From NCBI RefSeq assembly GCF_900109525.1, contig NZ_FOAN01000001.1, forward strand, positions 992,001 to 1,056,000: 64,000 nt of DNA, in the 5' to 3' direction. The position numbers were made by a program, and so were the translations under genes. Below are positions 7,359 to 16,411 of the stretch, piece after piece. The notes beneath the pieces were generated by a model. The model worked only from the letters and a program-made list of their open reading frames with translations. It was not told the DNA's origin and did no database searches. Origin of the DNA: Allobosea lupini (GTDB lineage: Bacteria; Pseudomonadota; Alphaproteobacteria; Rhizobiales; Beijerinckiaceae). Numbering within the stretch: position 1 is the first letter of the stretch; every line of letters begins with the position of its first letter.

Positions 7359-9914
7359 ATGACGACACGCACCCGTTGGCAGTTTTCCCATCTGCGACTC
7401 AGCCATCAGATCATCTTGATGCTGTGTACCGTCCTCGGGCCGTTTGGACTGATGACATATCTCTACGTCACTAACGCCAACAAGGACATCACGTTCGTTC
7501 AGAAGGAGATGCAGGGTCTTCGCTATATCAAGACCCTGATACCCCTGTTAAACTTGAGCGATTCAGTCTATTCGTCGCCTTACGGTCCGGAAAGCTTGGC
7601 CGAAGCGCAGCGCGCCGCAGCCGAACTTGACGCAGAGCTCAAGTCGGGCGCCGCCAGCGCAGTCTTCTTCGCTGCGATGCGTAGCAGCGACAAACTGACC
7701 GCAATCGACGCTGGCGCGGCAGTGTTCACGAAAATCGCTGACGGCTCGAATCTGACGCTGGACCCAGATTTGGACAGCTACTATGCGATGGATACTCTTG
7801 TCACACGTTGGCCGGAGCTTATCGCGGCTGCAGCCGCCGTTCGCGAGAGAACCGCGAGCTTCGCCAAGACGGGCGACGTAGGGCTATTGCCATTTGCAGA
7901 GTTCGTCAGTTCCATCTCTCGCTTCGAGCGGGCCGCAGAGGCCGTGCGGACCTCGTTGTCGAACGGTTTCGAGGGAAACGCTGACGGAGAGCTGCGCACG
8001 AACCTGACTCCCTCGCTGCGATCGTTGGAGGAAATTGCCCGCATAATAACCTCCGCAGCCGACGGCGTGATCAGCGCGCCCGTGGCGTCGACTCGACAGG
8101 CAAAAGCAGCAGAGACAGCCGCGGGCGCCGAGCGCCTTATCGCAACAAGTCGTTTCTTTGCCGATGGCACGGCTTCTGAACTTAATCGCTTGCTACAAAA
8201 GCGTCTTGACGGCCTACAGTCGGACCGGGCGAAGAAACTCGGCATCGAGGCTGGCTTTCTATTGCTAACTCTACTCAGCGTGGTCGTCATTATTCGTTCG
8301 ATCAACCAGCCTGTAAAAGACTTGATCCTCACGATCGGACGCTTCGAGATCGGCGACTTCCAGCTTCAGGTGCCGCATACTGAGCGTCGGAACGAACTCG
8401 GCGAGATCGCGCGCGCGCTTTATCGCTTCAAGGAGATGGGAGCGCACAGTGCGCTGACCAAGGCGGCCATCGAGACATCGGGAATCAACGTGATGATCAC
8501 GGATGTCGACGAGCATGTGGCATTCATGAGTCGTGGTTTGCGAACCCTGCTGAGCGAGTTGGAACCCGAATTCCGAGCGGCGGACCCCACTTTTGCGATC
8601 GATGGGCTCATCGGTCGCCACATCGATAGCTTCCGTGCGAACGGCAACTTGACGCGCCGATTGCTCACGGAGACGCAAGAAGTGCGGAAGGTCAGCTATT
8701 CGGTGGGCGGCCGCTCCATCCATGTCGACATGACATATATCCGCGACAATGTCGGGCAGGTCATCGGGCATACACTCATCTGGTATGACATCACTGCGAA
8801 CCTTGAGGCCGAGCGGGAGATAGCGGAGCTCGTCGCAGCCGCCGCAACCGGTCATTTCGGCCTGACATTGAGTCTCGATGGCAAGAGCGGGGCCGCCCTC
8901 GAGATCGCCCAGGGTCTCAACTCGATCGCAGCCATGATCAATTCCGCAACAGCCGACTTCGCAAGCGCGCTTTCCGCAATGGCAAGGGGCGAACTGACAC
9001 AGCCGGTCGCGGGGGAATACGCGGGTGTCTTCGGCACGTTGAAATGCGCGATCAACGACACGGTGCAGCGACTAGCTACCATTATCGCAGCCATCCAGGT
9101 CAATGCGAACGGAGTCGCCCAGGCTGCCGACGAGATCCGTAACGGCGCCAACGAATTGGCTGCACGAACCGAAGAGCAGGCGGCCGCCCTGGTGGAAACG
9201 GCTGCGACGACGGAGGAACTGACGGCCTCGGTCAAGACCAGTTCTACCGCTGCCCACCATGCTGCTGCACGCGCTAGGGAAGCGATGGATCTGGCGCGGA
9301 ACGGATGGTCGATTGCGGAGGATGCAGTCAACGCGATCGGTCAGATCGAAGCCACGTCTGGGCGGATTACCGACATCACCGCGGTGATAGACCAAATCGC
9401 CTTCCAGACCAATCTGCTAGCCTTGAATGCAGCGGTCGAGGCCGCTCGAGCTGGGGATGCCGGCCGCGGGTTCGCCGTCGTGGCGTCGGAAGTACGTAGT
9501 TTGGCCCAGCGTTCCAGCGCCGCCGCAAAGGACATAGGCGCACTTCTCAATGCATCGGGCCGCGAAGTCAGTGAAGGAGTGCAACTCGTCAAGGCCGCAG
9601 GAGGCGCACTCGACGATATCATGAAGGCGTCCAGCACACTCGCGGATTTGGTTGCATCCATTGCGGACGCAAGCGCCGAGCAGGCAACCGGAATCCATGA
9701 AGTAAGCCAGACGATGGAGCACATCGACAGTACGACACAACGGAACGCGGCGCTCGCCGAAGAAAGCCTGGCTGCCGCGACGGAACTATCAGGACAAACG
9801 GCCCAATTGCGCCAACTCGTGGCTGGGTTTCGTATCGCCCAGGCACCTGCCTCCCCCAAACAAGCGCAATCGGTGACGACCATGCCAGTCCGCCAACTGC
9901 AACGAGTGGTGTGA
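7359..9914 (+). CDS. Methyl-accepting chemotaxis protein with PAS domain
   Basis: This is a chemoreceptor of 851 residues. In order: a membrane segment near residues 16-38 ([20 protein letters not shown]), a helical periplasmic sensor domain to about 290, a second membrane segment ([14 protein letters not shown], about 298-312), a HAMP domain to about 365, a PAS-like region about 370-480, a second HAMP-like linker (to about 580), then the cytoplasmic signalling hairpin, whose tip reads [19 protein letters not shown] near residue 680. The tip contacts CheA and CheW. The C-terminus (RQLQRVV) lacks the NWETF-type CheR tether. GC content and codon choice are clearly more relaxed than in the flanking genes. 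ATG 7359 overlaps the stop of an 11-codon upstream frame (7327-7362). No other chemotaxis genes are in the window. Confidence 0.93.
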   Translation: MTTRTRWQFSHLRLSHQIILMLCTVLGPFGLMTYLYVTNANKDITFVQKEMQGLRYIKTLIPLLNLSDSVYSSPYGPESLAEAQRAAAELDAELKSGAASAVFFAAMRSSDKLTAIDAGAAVFTKIADGSNLTLDPDLDSYYAMDTLVTRWPELIAAAAAVRERTASFAKTGDVGLLPFAEFVSSISRFERAAEAVRTSLSNGFEGNADGELRTNLTPSLRSLEEIARIITSAADGVISAPVASTRQAKAAETAAGAERLIATSRFFADGTASELNRLLQKRLDGLQSDRAKKLGIEAGFLLLTLLSVVVIIRSINQPVKDLILTIGRFEIGDFQLQVPHTERRNELGEIARALYRFKEMGAHSALTKAAIETSGINVMITDVDEHVAFMSRGLRTLLSELEPEFRAADPTFAIDGLIGRHIDSFRANGNLTRRLLTETQEVRKVSYSVGGRSIHVDMTYIRDNVGQVIGHTLIWYDITANLEAEREIAELVAAAATGHFGLTLSLDGKSGAALEIAQGLNSIAAMINSATADFASALSAMARGELTQPVAGEYAGVFGTLKCAINDTVQRLATIIAAIQVNANGVAQAADEIRNGANELAARTEEQAAALVETAATTEELTASVKTSSTAAHHAAARAREAMDLARNGWSIAEDAVNAIGQIEATSGRITDITAVIDQIAFQTNLLALNAAVEAARAGDAGRGFAVVASEVRSLAQRSSAAAKDIGALLNASGREVSEGVQLVKAAGGALDDIMKASSTLADLVASIADASAEQATGIHEVSQTMEHIDSTTQRNAALAEESLAAATELSGQTAQLRQLVAGFRIAQAPASPKQAQSVTTMPVRQLQRVV

Positions 9915-10035
9915 CTCCCCTAACACAAGCGCCATGCAAGCGTAGCGCATTGATGGGATCACGCCGCCTCCTTCACCAATATCAAACTGACTGTTCATTC
10001 TGGCATGGACCCTCTATCGTCGTGAGACTCGCATT

Positions 10036-10057
10036 GCCGGGCACGGTATCGCCCGGC
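10036..10057. terminator. Hairpin between chemoreceptor and Crp/Fnr gene
   Basis: GCCGGGC (10036-10042) pairs perfectly with GCCCGGC (10051-10057) around an 8-base loop. There is no U-tract, so it may act as a weak terminator, an mRNA end-protecting structure or a protein site between the two genes. Confidence 0.35.
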
Positions 10058-10087
10058 AACATCGACTAAGATGTGGTCCTGCACTCT

Positions 10088-10762
10088 ATGCCTGAAGCAA
10101 TCATCCCAGTCTTGCGAACGTTTCCGATGTTCGCGGACGCTAAAGAAAGCACTTTACGTGCATTGGTGCCCCACTGCATCTTCCAATCTTTCTCGGCAGG
10201 AATAGCGATCAACAAAGTCGGCCAGCCACCGAGCTACATTTATTGCCTGCGCTCCGGATCGGTCGAGGGTTGGGCTAGGCTCAATGCAGCTGAAACCGTG
10301 GTCGCTACAGCAAGCGCTCCCATGGTTTTTGAGGTGGCGACCGCGATCCATAATCACCCGACAGTGGTGGCCATCGTGACGAGAGAGCATTGCGAGACGA
10401 TCGCCATCGAAACGAGCGCCTTCCTGCAAGCGCTCCAAGACGATCAGGCAGTCTGCCATGCCGCACTCGTCCACGCCTCGCGTGTCAGCATGTTGATGAT
10501 CGATCGTCTATTGGACCACAAGCTTCGCACAGCGGAGGAGCGTCTGGGGCAATGGATCCTGTCCGCCATGAAACCGAACGATAGTTTCACGGTCCAGATC
10601 GACTTCTCGAAGCGATCTCTGGCATTGGAGCTCGGCATGTCACCTGCTAACTTGTCGCGGCTCTTCAATGTGCTGCGCGAGCATGGCGTCGAGGTCACCG
10701 GTAAGACCATGAAGATCATCGACCTCGCGAAACTGCGCGCCCTCGCCGGAGATTTAAATTAG
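10088..10762 (+). CDS. Crp/Fnr family transcriptional regulator
   Basis: The protein has about 224 residues, with the usual CRP/FNR plan: an N-terminal cyclic-nucleotide-binding-like beta roll (residues about 1-115, FSAGIAINKVGQPPSYIYCL then RSGSVEGWARL), the long dimerisation helix, and a C-terminal winged helix-turn-helix reading SLALELGMSPANLSRLFNVL. The four N-terminal cysteines of oxygen-sensing Fnr are absent, so it is not an iron-sulfur sensor. An in-frame GTG at 10073 is an alternative start; neither has a strong ribosome binding site. Like the chemoreceptor before it, it has a lower GC content than the region, so the two may have been acquired together. Targets and ligand are unknown. 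Confidence 0.85.
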   Translation: MPEAIIPVLRTFPMFADAKESTLRALVPHCIFQSFSAGIAINKVGQPPSYIYCLRSGSVEGWARLNAAETVVATASAPMVFEVATAIHNHPTVVAIVTREHCETIAIETSAFLQALQDDQAVCHAALVHASRVSMLMIDRLLDHKLRTAEERLGQWILSAMKPNDSFTVQIDFSKRSLALELGMSPANLSRLFNVLREHGVEVTGKTMKIIDLAKLRALAGDLN

Positions 10763-10914
10763 CCGGGATGCAATTGAGGACCCGCGAACGATGTTCGCCG
10801 CACTGCATCAATCGCAGTCCCAAAGCCTCTACCAAATGATATATCGTCTCAATGTCCGGGCGGGTCACGTCCGGGGCAACAACATCGCGCACCCCGCAAC
10901 CCCGCCCGGCGCCG

Positions 10915-13900
10915 TTAAGCCGCCTCAGCCATCTCCCCCTTCTCCTCCACCCCATGCTGCCTGAGTGGCTTGTTCCCCGAGAGCTTGCGCATCAGCACGT
11001 AGAACACCGGCGTCAGGAAGATGCCGAAGGCGGTGACGCCGATCATGCCGGCGAAGACCGCGATGCCCATGGCCTGGCGCATCTCGGCGCCCGCCCCGGT
11101 CGAGAGCACCAACGGCACCACACCCATGACGAAGGCGAGCGAGGTCATCAGGATCGGCCGCAGGCGCAGGCGGCTGGCCTCGATCGCGGCCTCGACCGGC
11201 GTGCGCCCCTCGAATTCGAGCTCGCGCGCGAATTCGACGATCAGGATGGCGTTCTTGGCGGATAGTCCGACCAGGACGACGAGGCCGATCTGGGTGAAGA
11301 CGTTGTTGTCGCCACCGCTCCACCAGACGCCGGCCATCGCCGCGAGCAGGCCCATCGGGATGATCAGCAGGATCGCGACCGGCAGGGTCAGGCTCTCATA
11401 TTGCGCCGCCAGCACCAGGAAGACGAGCAGGATCGCGACCGGGAAGACCAGGATGGCGGAATTGCCGGCCAGGATCTCCTGATAGGTCAGCTCGGTCCAT
11501 TCGAAGGCGAAGCCCTTGGGCAGGGTCTCGGCGGCGATCCGGGTGACGGCGTCCTGCGCCTGGCCCGAGGAGAATCCGGGAGCCGGGCCGGCATTGATGT
11601 CGGCGCTGAGGAAGCCGTTATAGCGCATGGCGCGTTCGGGGCCGGCATCGGTGCGCACGTTGAGCACGGCCGAGAGCGGGACCATCTCGCCCGAATTCGA
11701 GCGGACCTTGAGCTTGCCGATGTCCTCCTGATAGGCGCGGTAAGGGGCGTCGGCCTGGACGCGCACCGTGTAGGTGCGGCCGAACTTGTTGAAGTCGTTC
11801 ACATAGGACGAGCCCAGATAGATCTGCAGCGTCTCGAAGACATCGGTGACGGGAACGCCGAGCTGGCGCGCCTTGGTGCGGTCGATGTCGGCATAGAGCT
11901 GCGGCACGTTGACCTGGAAGCTCGAGAACATGCCGGCGAGCTCGGGCGCCGTCGCGGCCTTGGCCATGAAGGCCTTGGTCGCCTCGTCGAGCGCCTTGTA
12001 GCCGAGGCCGGCGCGGTCCTCGATCTGCAGCTTGAAGCCACCGATGGTGCCGAGGCCCTGGACGGGCGGCGGCGGAAACATCGCGATGAACGCCTCCTTG
12101 ATGCCGGCGAACTCCTTGTTGAGCTGCATGGCGACGGCGTTGCCCGAGAGCGAAGGGTCCTTGCGCTGGTCGAAGGGCTTCAGGCCGACGAAGACGATGC
12201 CGGCGTTCGAGGAGTTGGTGAAGCCGTTGATCGACAGGCCGGGGAAGGAGATCGCGTTCTCGACGCCGGGATGCTTCAGCGCGATCGCGTCCATCCTGCG
12301 GATGACGTCCTCGGTGCGGTCGAGCGTCGCCGCGTCGGGCAGCTGGGCGAAGCCGACGAGGTACTGCTTGTCCTGGCCCGGCACGAAGCCCGACGGCACC
12401 TTCTGGAAGAGCATGACGGTCAGGCCGACGAGGCCGGCGTAGACCACGAGCATCACGGTCTTGCGGCCGAGGATGCGGGTGACGCCGCCGCCATAGGCTT
12501 CGGAGCTGCGGTTGAAGAAGCGGTTGAAGCCGCGGAAGAACCAGCCGAACAGGAAGTCCATGCCGCGGGTCAGCGCATCCTTGGGGGCGTCATGGCCGCG
12601 CAGCAGCAGCGCCGCGAGCGCCGGCGACAGGGTCAGCGAGTTGATCGCCGAGATCACCGTCGAGATCGCGATGGTGAGCGCGAACTGGCGGTAGAACTGG
12701 CCGGTCAGGCCGCTGATAAAGGCGAGCGGGACGAAGACCGCGACGAGGACGAGCGCGATCGCGATGATCGGGCCGGAGACCTCGCGCATCGCCTTGTAGG
12801 TGGCTTCGCGCGGCGACAGGCCGTTCTCGATGTTGCGCTCGACATTCTCGACCACGACGATGGCGTCGTCGACGACGATGCCGATCGCCAGCACGAGGCC
12901 GAACAGCGAGAGCGCGTTGATCGAGAAGCCGAAGAGGTACATCACCGCGAAGGTGCCGACGACCGAGATCGGCACGGCGACGAGCGGGATGATCGAGGCG
13001 CGCCAGGTCTGCAGGAAGACGATGACGACGAGCACGACCAGCGCGATCGCCTCGAGCAGCGTCGAGATCACCGCCTTGATCGAGGCGCGGACGAACTGGG
13101 TGGTGTCGTAGACGATCGAGTAGTCCACGCCCTCGGGCATGTTCTGCTTGATCTCGCGCATCGTCTCCTGGACGCGGTCGGCGATGGCGATGGCGTTGGA
13201 ATTCGGCGCCTGGAAGACCGGCACGGCGACGGCCGACTTGCCGTTGAGCAGCGAGCGCAGCGCGTATTCGGCGGCGCCCAGTTCGATGCGGGAGACGTCC
13301 TTCAGGCGCACCACCGCGCCGCTCGCGGCAGTCTTGACGATGATCTCGCCGAACTCCTCCTCGCTGGCGAGGCGGCCCTGCGCATTGACCGAGAGCTGCA
13401 AATCGAGCCCCGGCCCGCTCGGCGAAGCGCCGATGACGCCGGCAGCGGCCTGAACGTTCTGGGCCCGGATCTCGCGGACGATGTCGGAGGGCGAGAGGCC
13501 GTGCTCGGCAACCTTTTGCGGGTCGAGCCAGACGCGCATCGAATAGTCGCCCGAGCCGAAGAGCTGGACCTGGCCGACGCCGTCGATGCGTGCCAGCCGG
13601 TCCTTGACATTGAGGACGGCGTAATTGCGCAGATAGGTCATGTCGTAGCGGCCATTCGGCGAGGTGATGTGCACCACCATCGTCAGGTCCGGCGAGCTCT
13701 TGATGGTGGTGACGCCGAGACGGCGCACCTCCTCAGGCAGGCGGGGTTCCGCCTGGGAAACCCGGTTCTGGACCAGCTGCTGGGCCTTGTCCGGATCGGT
13801 GCCGAGCTTGAAGGTGACGTTCAGCGTCATCACGCCGTCGGTCGTCGCCTGGCTCGACATATAGAGCATGCCCTCGACGCCGTTGATCTGCTCCTCGATC

Positions 13901-14097
13901 GGCGTCGCCACGGTCTCGGCGATGACGCGCGGATTGGCGCCGGGATATTGCGCGCGCACCACCACAGTGGGCGGCACGACCTCGGGATATTCCGAGATCG
14001 GCAGCGCCCGCAGCGCCAGCAGGCCGGCGAGGAAGATCAGGACGGAGAGGACACCGGCGAAGATAGGCCGGTCGATAAAGAACTTCGAGAGGTTCAT
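10915..14097 (-). CDS. RND efflux permease, HAE1 family (AcrB/MexB-like)
   Basis: This is a 1060-residue inner-membrane proton antiporter of the hydrophobe/amphiphile efflux family. It starts MNLSKFFIDRPIFAGVLSVL, the standard first membrane helix. The two large periplasmic loops and about 12 membrane helices are in the usual order. The TM4 pair of acidic residues that relays protons is seen as GIVVDDAIVVVENV (near residue 405). The matching TM10 lysine region is GLSAKNAILIVEFA. The length is normal, so it should be functional. It follows the adaptor gene by about 80 bases in the same operon. No outer-membrane TolC/OprM-type gene lies beside it, so it must use one encoded elsewhere. Substrates are unknown. 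Confidence 0.95.
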   Translation of the reverse strand: MNLSKFFIDRPIFAGVLSVLIFLAGLLALRALPISEYPEVVPPTVVVRAQYPGANPRVIAETVATPIEEQINGVEGMLYMSSQATTDGVMTLNVTFKLGTDPDKAQQLVQNRVSQAEPRLPEEVRRLGVTTIKSSPDLTMVVHITSPNGRYDMTYLRNYAVLNVKDRLARIDGVGQVQLFGSGDYSMRVWLDPQKVAEHGLSPSDIVREIRAQNVQAAAGVIGASPSGPGLDLQLSVNAQGRLASEEEFGEIIVKTAASGAVVRLKDVSRIELGAAEYALRSLLNGKSAVAVPVFQAPNSNAIAIADRVQETMREIKQNMPEGVDYSIVYDTTQFVRASIKAVISTLLEAIALVVLVVIVFLQTWRASIIPLVAVPISVVGTFAVMYLFGFSINALSLFGLVLAIGIVVDDAIVVVENVERNIENGLSPREATYKAMREVSGPIIAIALVLVAVFVPLAFISGLTGQFYRQFALTIAISTVISAINSLTLSPALAALLLRGHDAPKDALTRGMDFLFGWFFRGFNRFFNRSSEAYGGGVTRILGRKTVMLVVYAGLVGLTVMLFQKVPSGFVPGQDKQYLVGFAQLPDAATLDRTEDVIRRMDAIALKHPGVENAISFPGLSINGFTNSSNAGIVFVGLKPFDQRKDPSLSGNAVAMQLNKEFAGIKEAFIAMFPPPPVQGLGTIGGFKLQIEDRAGLGYKALDEATKAFMAKAATAPELAGMFSSFQVNVPQLYADIDRTKARQLGVPVTDVFETLQIYLGSSYVNDFNKFGRTYTVRVQADAPYRAYQEDIGKLKVRSNSGEMVPLSAVLNVRTDAGPERAMRYNGFLSADINAGPAPGFSSGQAQDAVTRIAAETLPKGFAFEWTELTYQEILAGNSAILVFPVAILLVFLVLAAQYESLTLPVAILLIIPMGLLAAMAGVWWSGGDNNVFTQIGLVVLVGLSAKNAILIVEFARELEFEGRTPVEAAIEASRLRLRPILMTSLAFVMGVVPLVLSTGAGAEMRQAMGIAVFAGMIGVTAFGIFLTPVFYVLMRKLSGNKPLRQHGVEEKGEMAEAA

Positions 14098-14178
14098 GGG
14101 GGTGCCCCTTCAAGGCGGCGGCCCCGCCGGTCCCGAAGCGGCCGGCGGGGCGATAGAACTGGGATGGGATCGCGCGCC

Positions 14179-15396
14179 TTAGCGCTGCGCGAGCTCGGTC
14201 GTGGGCTTCTTCAGTTCGGAGCGCTCGGCCATCGGCACCTGCTCGGGGGCGACGGAGGCGCCAGGGCGGATACGCTGCAGGCCGTTGACGACGATCTGCT
14301 CGCCCGCTTCCAGCCCGCTGGTGACGATGCGCAGGCCCTCGGCGGCCGTGCCGAGCGTGACCTCGCGCCACTGGGCCTTGTGGTCCTTGCCGACGACGAA
14401 GACGAACTTCTTGTTCTGGTCGGTGCCGACAGCCCGCTCGTTGATGACCAGTGCTGGTTCGGACTTGGCCTGGCCCATGCGCAGGCGCACGAACTGGCCG
14501 GGCATCAGCGCGCCGTCCTTGTTGTCGAAGATCGCCCGGACGCGGACCGTACCGGTCGCGGCGTCGATGCCGTTGTCGACGAAGTTGAGATGGCCGGAGA
14601 CCGGCGCGGCCTCGTTCGCCGCAGTCGTCATCTGCACCGGGATGCGCTTGAGGTCGCGCGGCTTGCCGGGCTCGGCCGGCAGCGTCGCCAGCGCCTTCAG
14701 CAGCGAGCCCTCATCGGCGTTGAAGCCGGCATAGACCGGATCGACCGAGACCAAAGTCGTCAGCAGCGGCGCATTGGCGCCGGCGGCGACCAAGTTGCCG
14801 ACGGTGACTTCCAGTCGGCCGATGCGGCCGCCGATGGGGGCGCGGATCTGGGTGTAGTCGAGGTTGAGCCTGGCCGACTGCAGGGCGGCGCGGGCGGCGC
14901 GCTCGTTGGCCTGCGCCTCGCGCAGCGCATTCAGCCTGGTGTCGAGGTCGCGCTGCGAGACGTTCTGCGTCGACATCAACTTCTGACCGCGCTCATGCTC
15001 GCCCGCGGCAAGCGCGACGCGGGCCTCGGCCGCAAGCAACTGGGCCTGGGCCCGCTCGAATTCGGCCTGGTAGGGCGCCTGGTCGATGCTGACCAGCAGA
15101 TCGCCCTGCTTGACCAGCGCGCCTTGCGAGAAGTGCACCTGCTCGACGACGCCGGAGACGCGCGAGCGAATCTCGACGCGCTCGATCGCTTCGAGTCGGC
15201 CGGAGAACTCGGCCCAGCTGACCAGCGCGCGCTGCTCGACGACCGCGACCGAAACCGGCGTCGCCGGCGGTGCGGCGGGAGCGGTGTCGCCTTGCGCGGT
15301 GTTCGAGCCATGGACGGCGGCAGTGAGCGCCGCAAGCGAGACGCCGGCGGTGATGGCAACGCCCAACAGGGCATGACGGACCGTTCCCAGAATCAT
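14179..15396 (-). CDS. RND efflux periplasmic adaptor (AcrA/MexA-like)
   Basis: This is a membrane-fusion protein of about 405 residues that links the RND pump to an outer-membrane channel. The N-terminus from ATG 15396 has a signal or anchor segment (LLGVAITAGVSLAALTAAV). A lipoyl-like half follows (VSGVVEQVHFSQGALVKQGD), then the alpha-helical hairpin, the second lipoyl half (IRAPIGGRIGRLEVTVGNLV) and the beta-barrel and membrane-proximal domains ending with GLEAGEQIVVNGLQRIRPG. ATG 15396 is chosen because GAAGGA precedes it; the longer frame to 15501 would overlap the promoter-proximal gene. It sits between the hydrolase-like gene and the permease. Confidence 0.92.
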   Translation of the reverse strand: MILGTVRHALLGVAITAGVSLAALTAAVHGSNTAQGDTAPAAPPATPVSVAVVEQRALVSWAEFSGRLEAIERVEIRSRVSGVVEQVHFSQGALVKQGDLLVSIDQAPYQAEFERAQAQLLAAEARVALAAGEHERGQKLMSTQNVSQRDLDTRLNALREAQANERAARAALQSARLNLDYTQIRAPIGGRIGRLEVTVGNLVAAGANAPLLTTLVSVDPVYAGFNADEGSLLKALATLPAEPGKPRDLKRIPVQMTTAANEAAPVSGHLNFVDNGIDAATGTVRVRAIFDNKDGALMPGQFVRLRMGQAKSEPALVINERAVGTDQNKKFVFVVGKDHKAQWREVTLGTAAEGLRIVTSGLEAGEQIVVNGLQRIRPGASVAPEQVPMAERSELKKPTTELAQR

Positions 15397-15446
15397 GGGT
15401 TCATTCCTTCGTGGAGAGAGGTTGAAAGAGCGGACGACCGGCGGTT

Positions 15447-16283
15447 CTAGGACGGTGCGGTCGCGGTGAAGAACTCGCTGACGTGATGACAGGCCGCGCA
15501 CAGGCAGGAGCCGTCGCGGGGCCCTTCGGCGAAGGCATCCGGCCAGCGGCTCGGGCCGCCGACGATGCGGATGGTGGTGTCGACGCCGGCCGCCTTCAGC
15601 CGGTGGGCATAGTTGACGCTCTCGTCGCGCAAGAGGTCGTCTTGGGCGGTGACGATCAGGGCCGGTGCGAGCCCGGTCAGCCTGACGGCATTGACGGGGG
15701 CAGCGTAAGGATGCGCCGCCTTTTCGGGCGAGCCGAGATAGGCATGCCAGCCATCGGCCCAGCGGCAGCCGACCGGGCCGGCCTCGGCATTGCGGAAGGA
15801 ATAGGTGCCGAGGCAGGAATCGAGCATCGGCGAAAACAGGATCTGGCCGGCGAGCGGCGGGCCGTGCCGGTCGCGCGCCATCATGGCGAGGGCTGCGGCC
15901 AGGTTGCCGCCGGCCTCCTCGCCCGCCACATAGAGCGGCGCGGTCTTCCCGACCCAGCGCGCCTTGTCGCGGGCGATCTTCTCGAGCGCCGCATAGGAGG
16001 CTTCGAGCGCCTGCGGGAAGGGATTGGCGGGTGCGAGCGGATAAGGCAGCGAGATCACGATCGCGCCCGCCTCGGCCAGCGTGGTCGCGACAGCTTCGCC
16101 GGACGCAAGCGTGCCGCTGTCGAAGGTACCGCCATGCAGATGGACGACAAGGCCAGCCTCGTCCGGCACGGCAGCCGGCGCATAGAGCCGGCCGGCGAGC
16201 TTGTCGCGCCCGACCGCAACGCTCTGCTCGCGCCAGAAGACGGCGCGGCGATAGCGGCTTTCCGGGACGGACGGGACGAGCAT
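15447..16283 (-). CDS. Alpha/beta hydrolase-3 fold protein, catalytic Ser and His missing
   Basis: The 278-residue protein has the alpha/beta hydrolase-3 (acetyl esterase, HSL-like) layout: the oxyanion motif as LHGGTF near residue 50, the nucleophile-elbow region near 119-127, and an Asp in AQDDLLRDES near 207. But the elbow reads GEEAGGN where the family has GDSAGGN, so the serine is replaced by Glu123. The usual GMxHGF histidine region reads VGGPSRWPDAF (about 241-251), with no histidine there. The C-terminus instead has a Cys/His cluster (C260, C262, C265, H266, H267). It is therefore probably not a serine esterase; a binding or regulatory role is possible. It is the first gene of the RND operon, 50 bases before the adaptor, and is divergent from the LysR gene. 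Confidence 0.75.
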   Translation of the reverse strand: MLVPSVPESRYRRAVFWREQSVAVGRDKLAGRLYAPAAVPDEAGLVVHLHGGTFDSGTLASGEAVATTLAEAGAIVISLPYPLAPANPFPQALEASYAALEKIARDKARWVGKTAPLYVAGEEAGGNLAAALAMMARDRHGPPLAGQILFSPMLDSCLGTYSFRNAEAGPVGCRWADGWHAYLGSPEKAAHPYAAPVNAVRLTGLAPALIVTAQDDLLRDESVNYAHRLKAAGVDTTIRIVGGPSRWPDAFAEGPRDGSCLCAACHHVSEFFTATAPS

Positions 16284-16369
16284 GGCGACGGCGCCTGACG
16301 AATGTTGCGGTGCATCACGATTTAGGTGATGCTCTCAGCTTAATAAACCGCCGTTCTGCTCCTACATTA

Positions 16370-16383
16370 TTTCCATATGGAAA
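16370..16383. promoter_or_regulatory. Perfect 14-base palindrome in LysR/RND divergent spacer
   Basis: TTTCCATATGGAAA is a perfect palindrome about 30 bases before the LysR start and about 85 before the hydrolase-like start, in an AT-rich part of the 128-base spacer. It fits a dimeric regulator site, most simply for the adjacent LysR protein acting on both promoters. It is assigned by position and symmetry only. Confidence 0.45.
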
Positions 16384-16411
16384 CAATCGACGGACTATCC
16401 GGAGCCTCGAT

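Noticed and set aside
10716..10955. Minus-strand small frame between the Crp/Fnr and RND genes
   Set aside because: It overlaps the ends of both neighbouring genes, has no ribosome site and no recognised features.
11401..15450. A 1349-codon open frame on the plus strand across the RND genes
   Set aside because: It is antisense to the well-supported permease and adaptor genes, has the Asp/Glu/Arg/Gly-rich composition of a GC-rich shadow frame, and shows no domain features.
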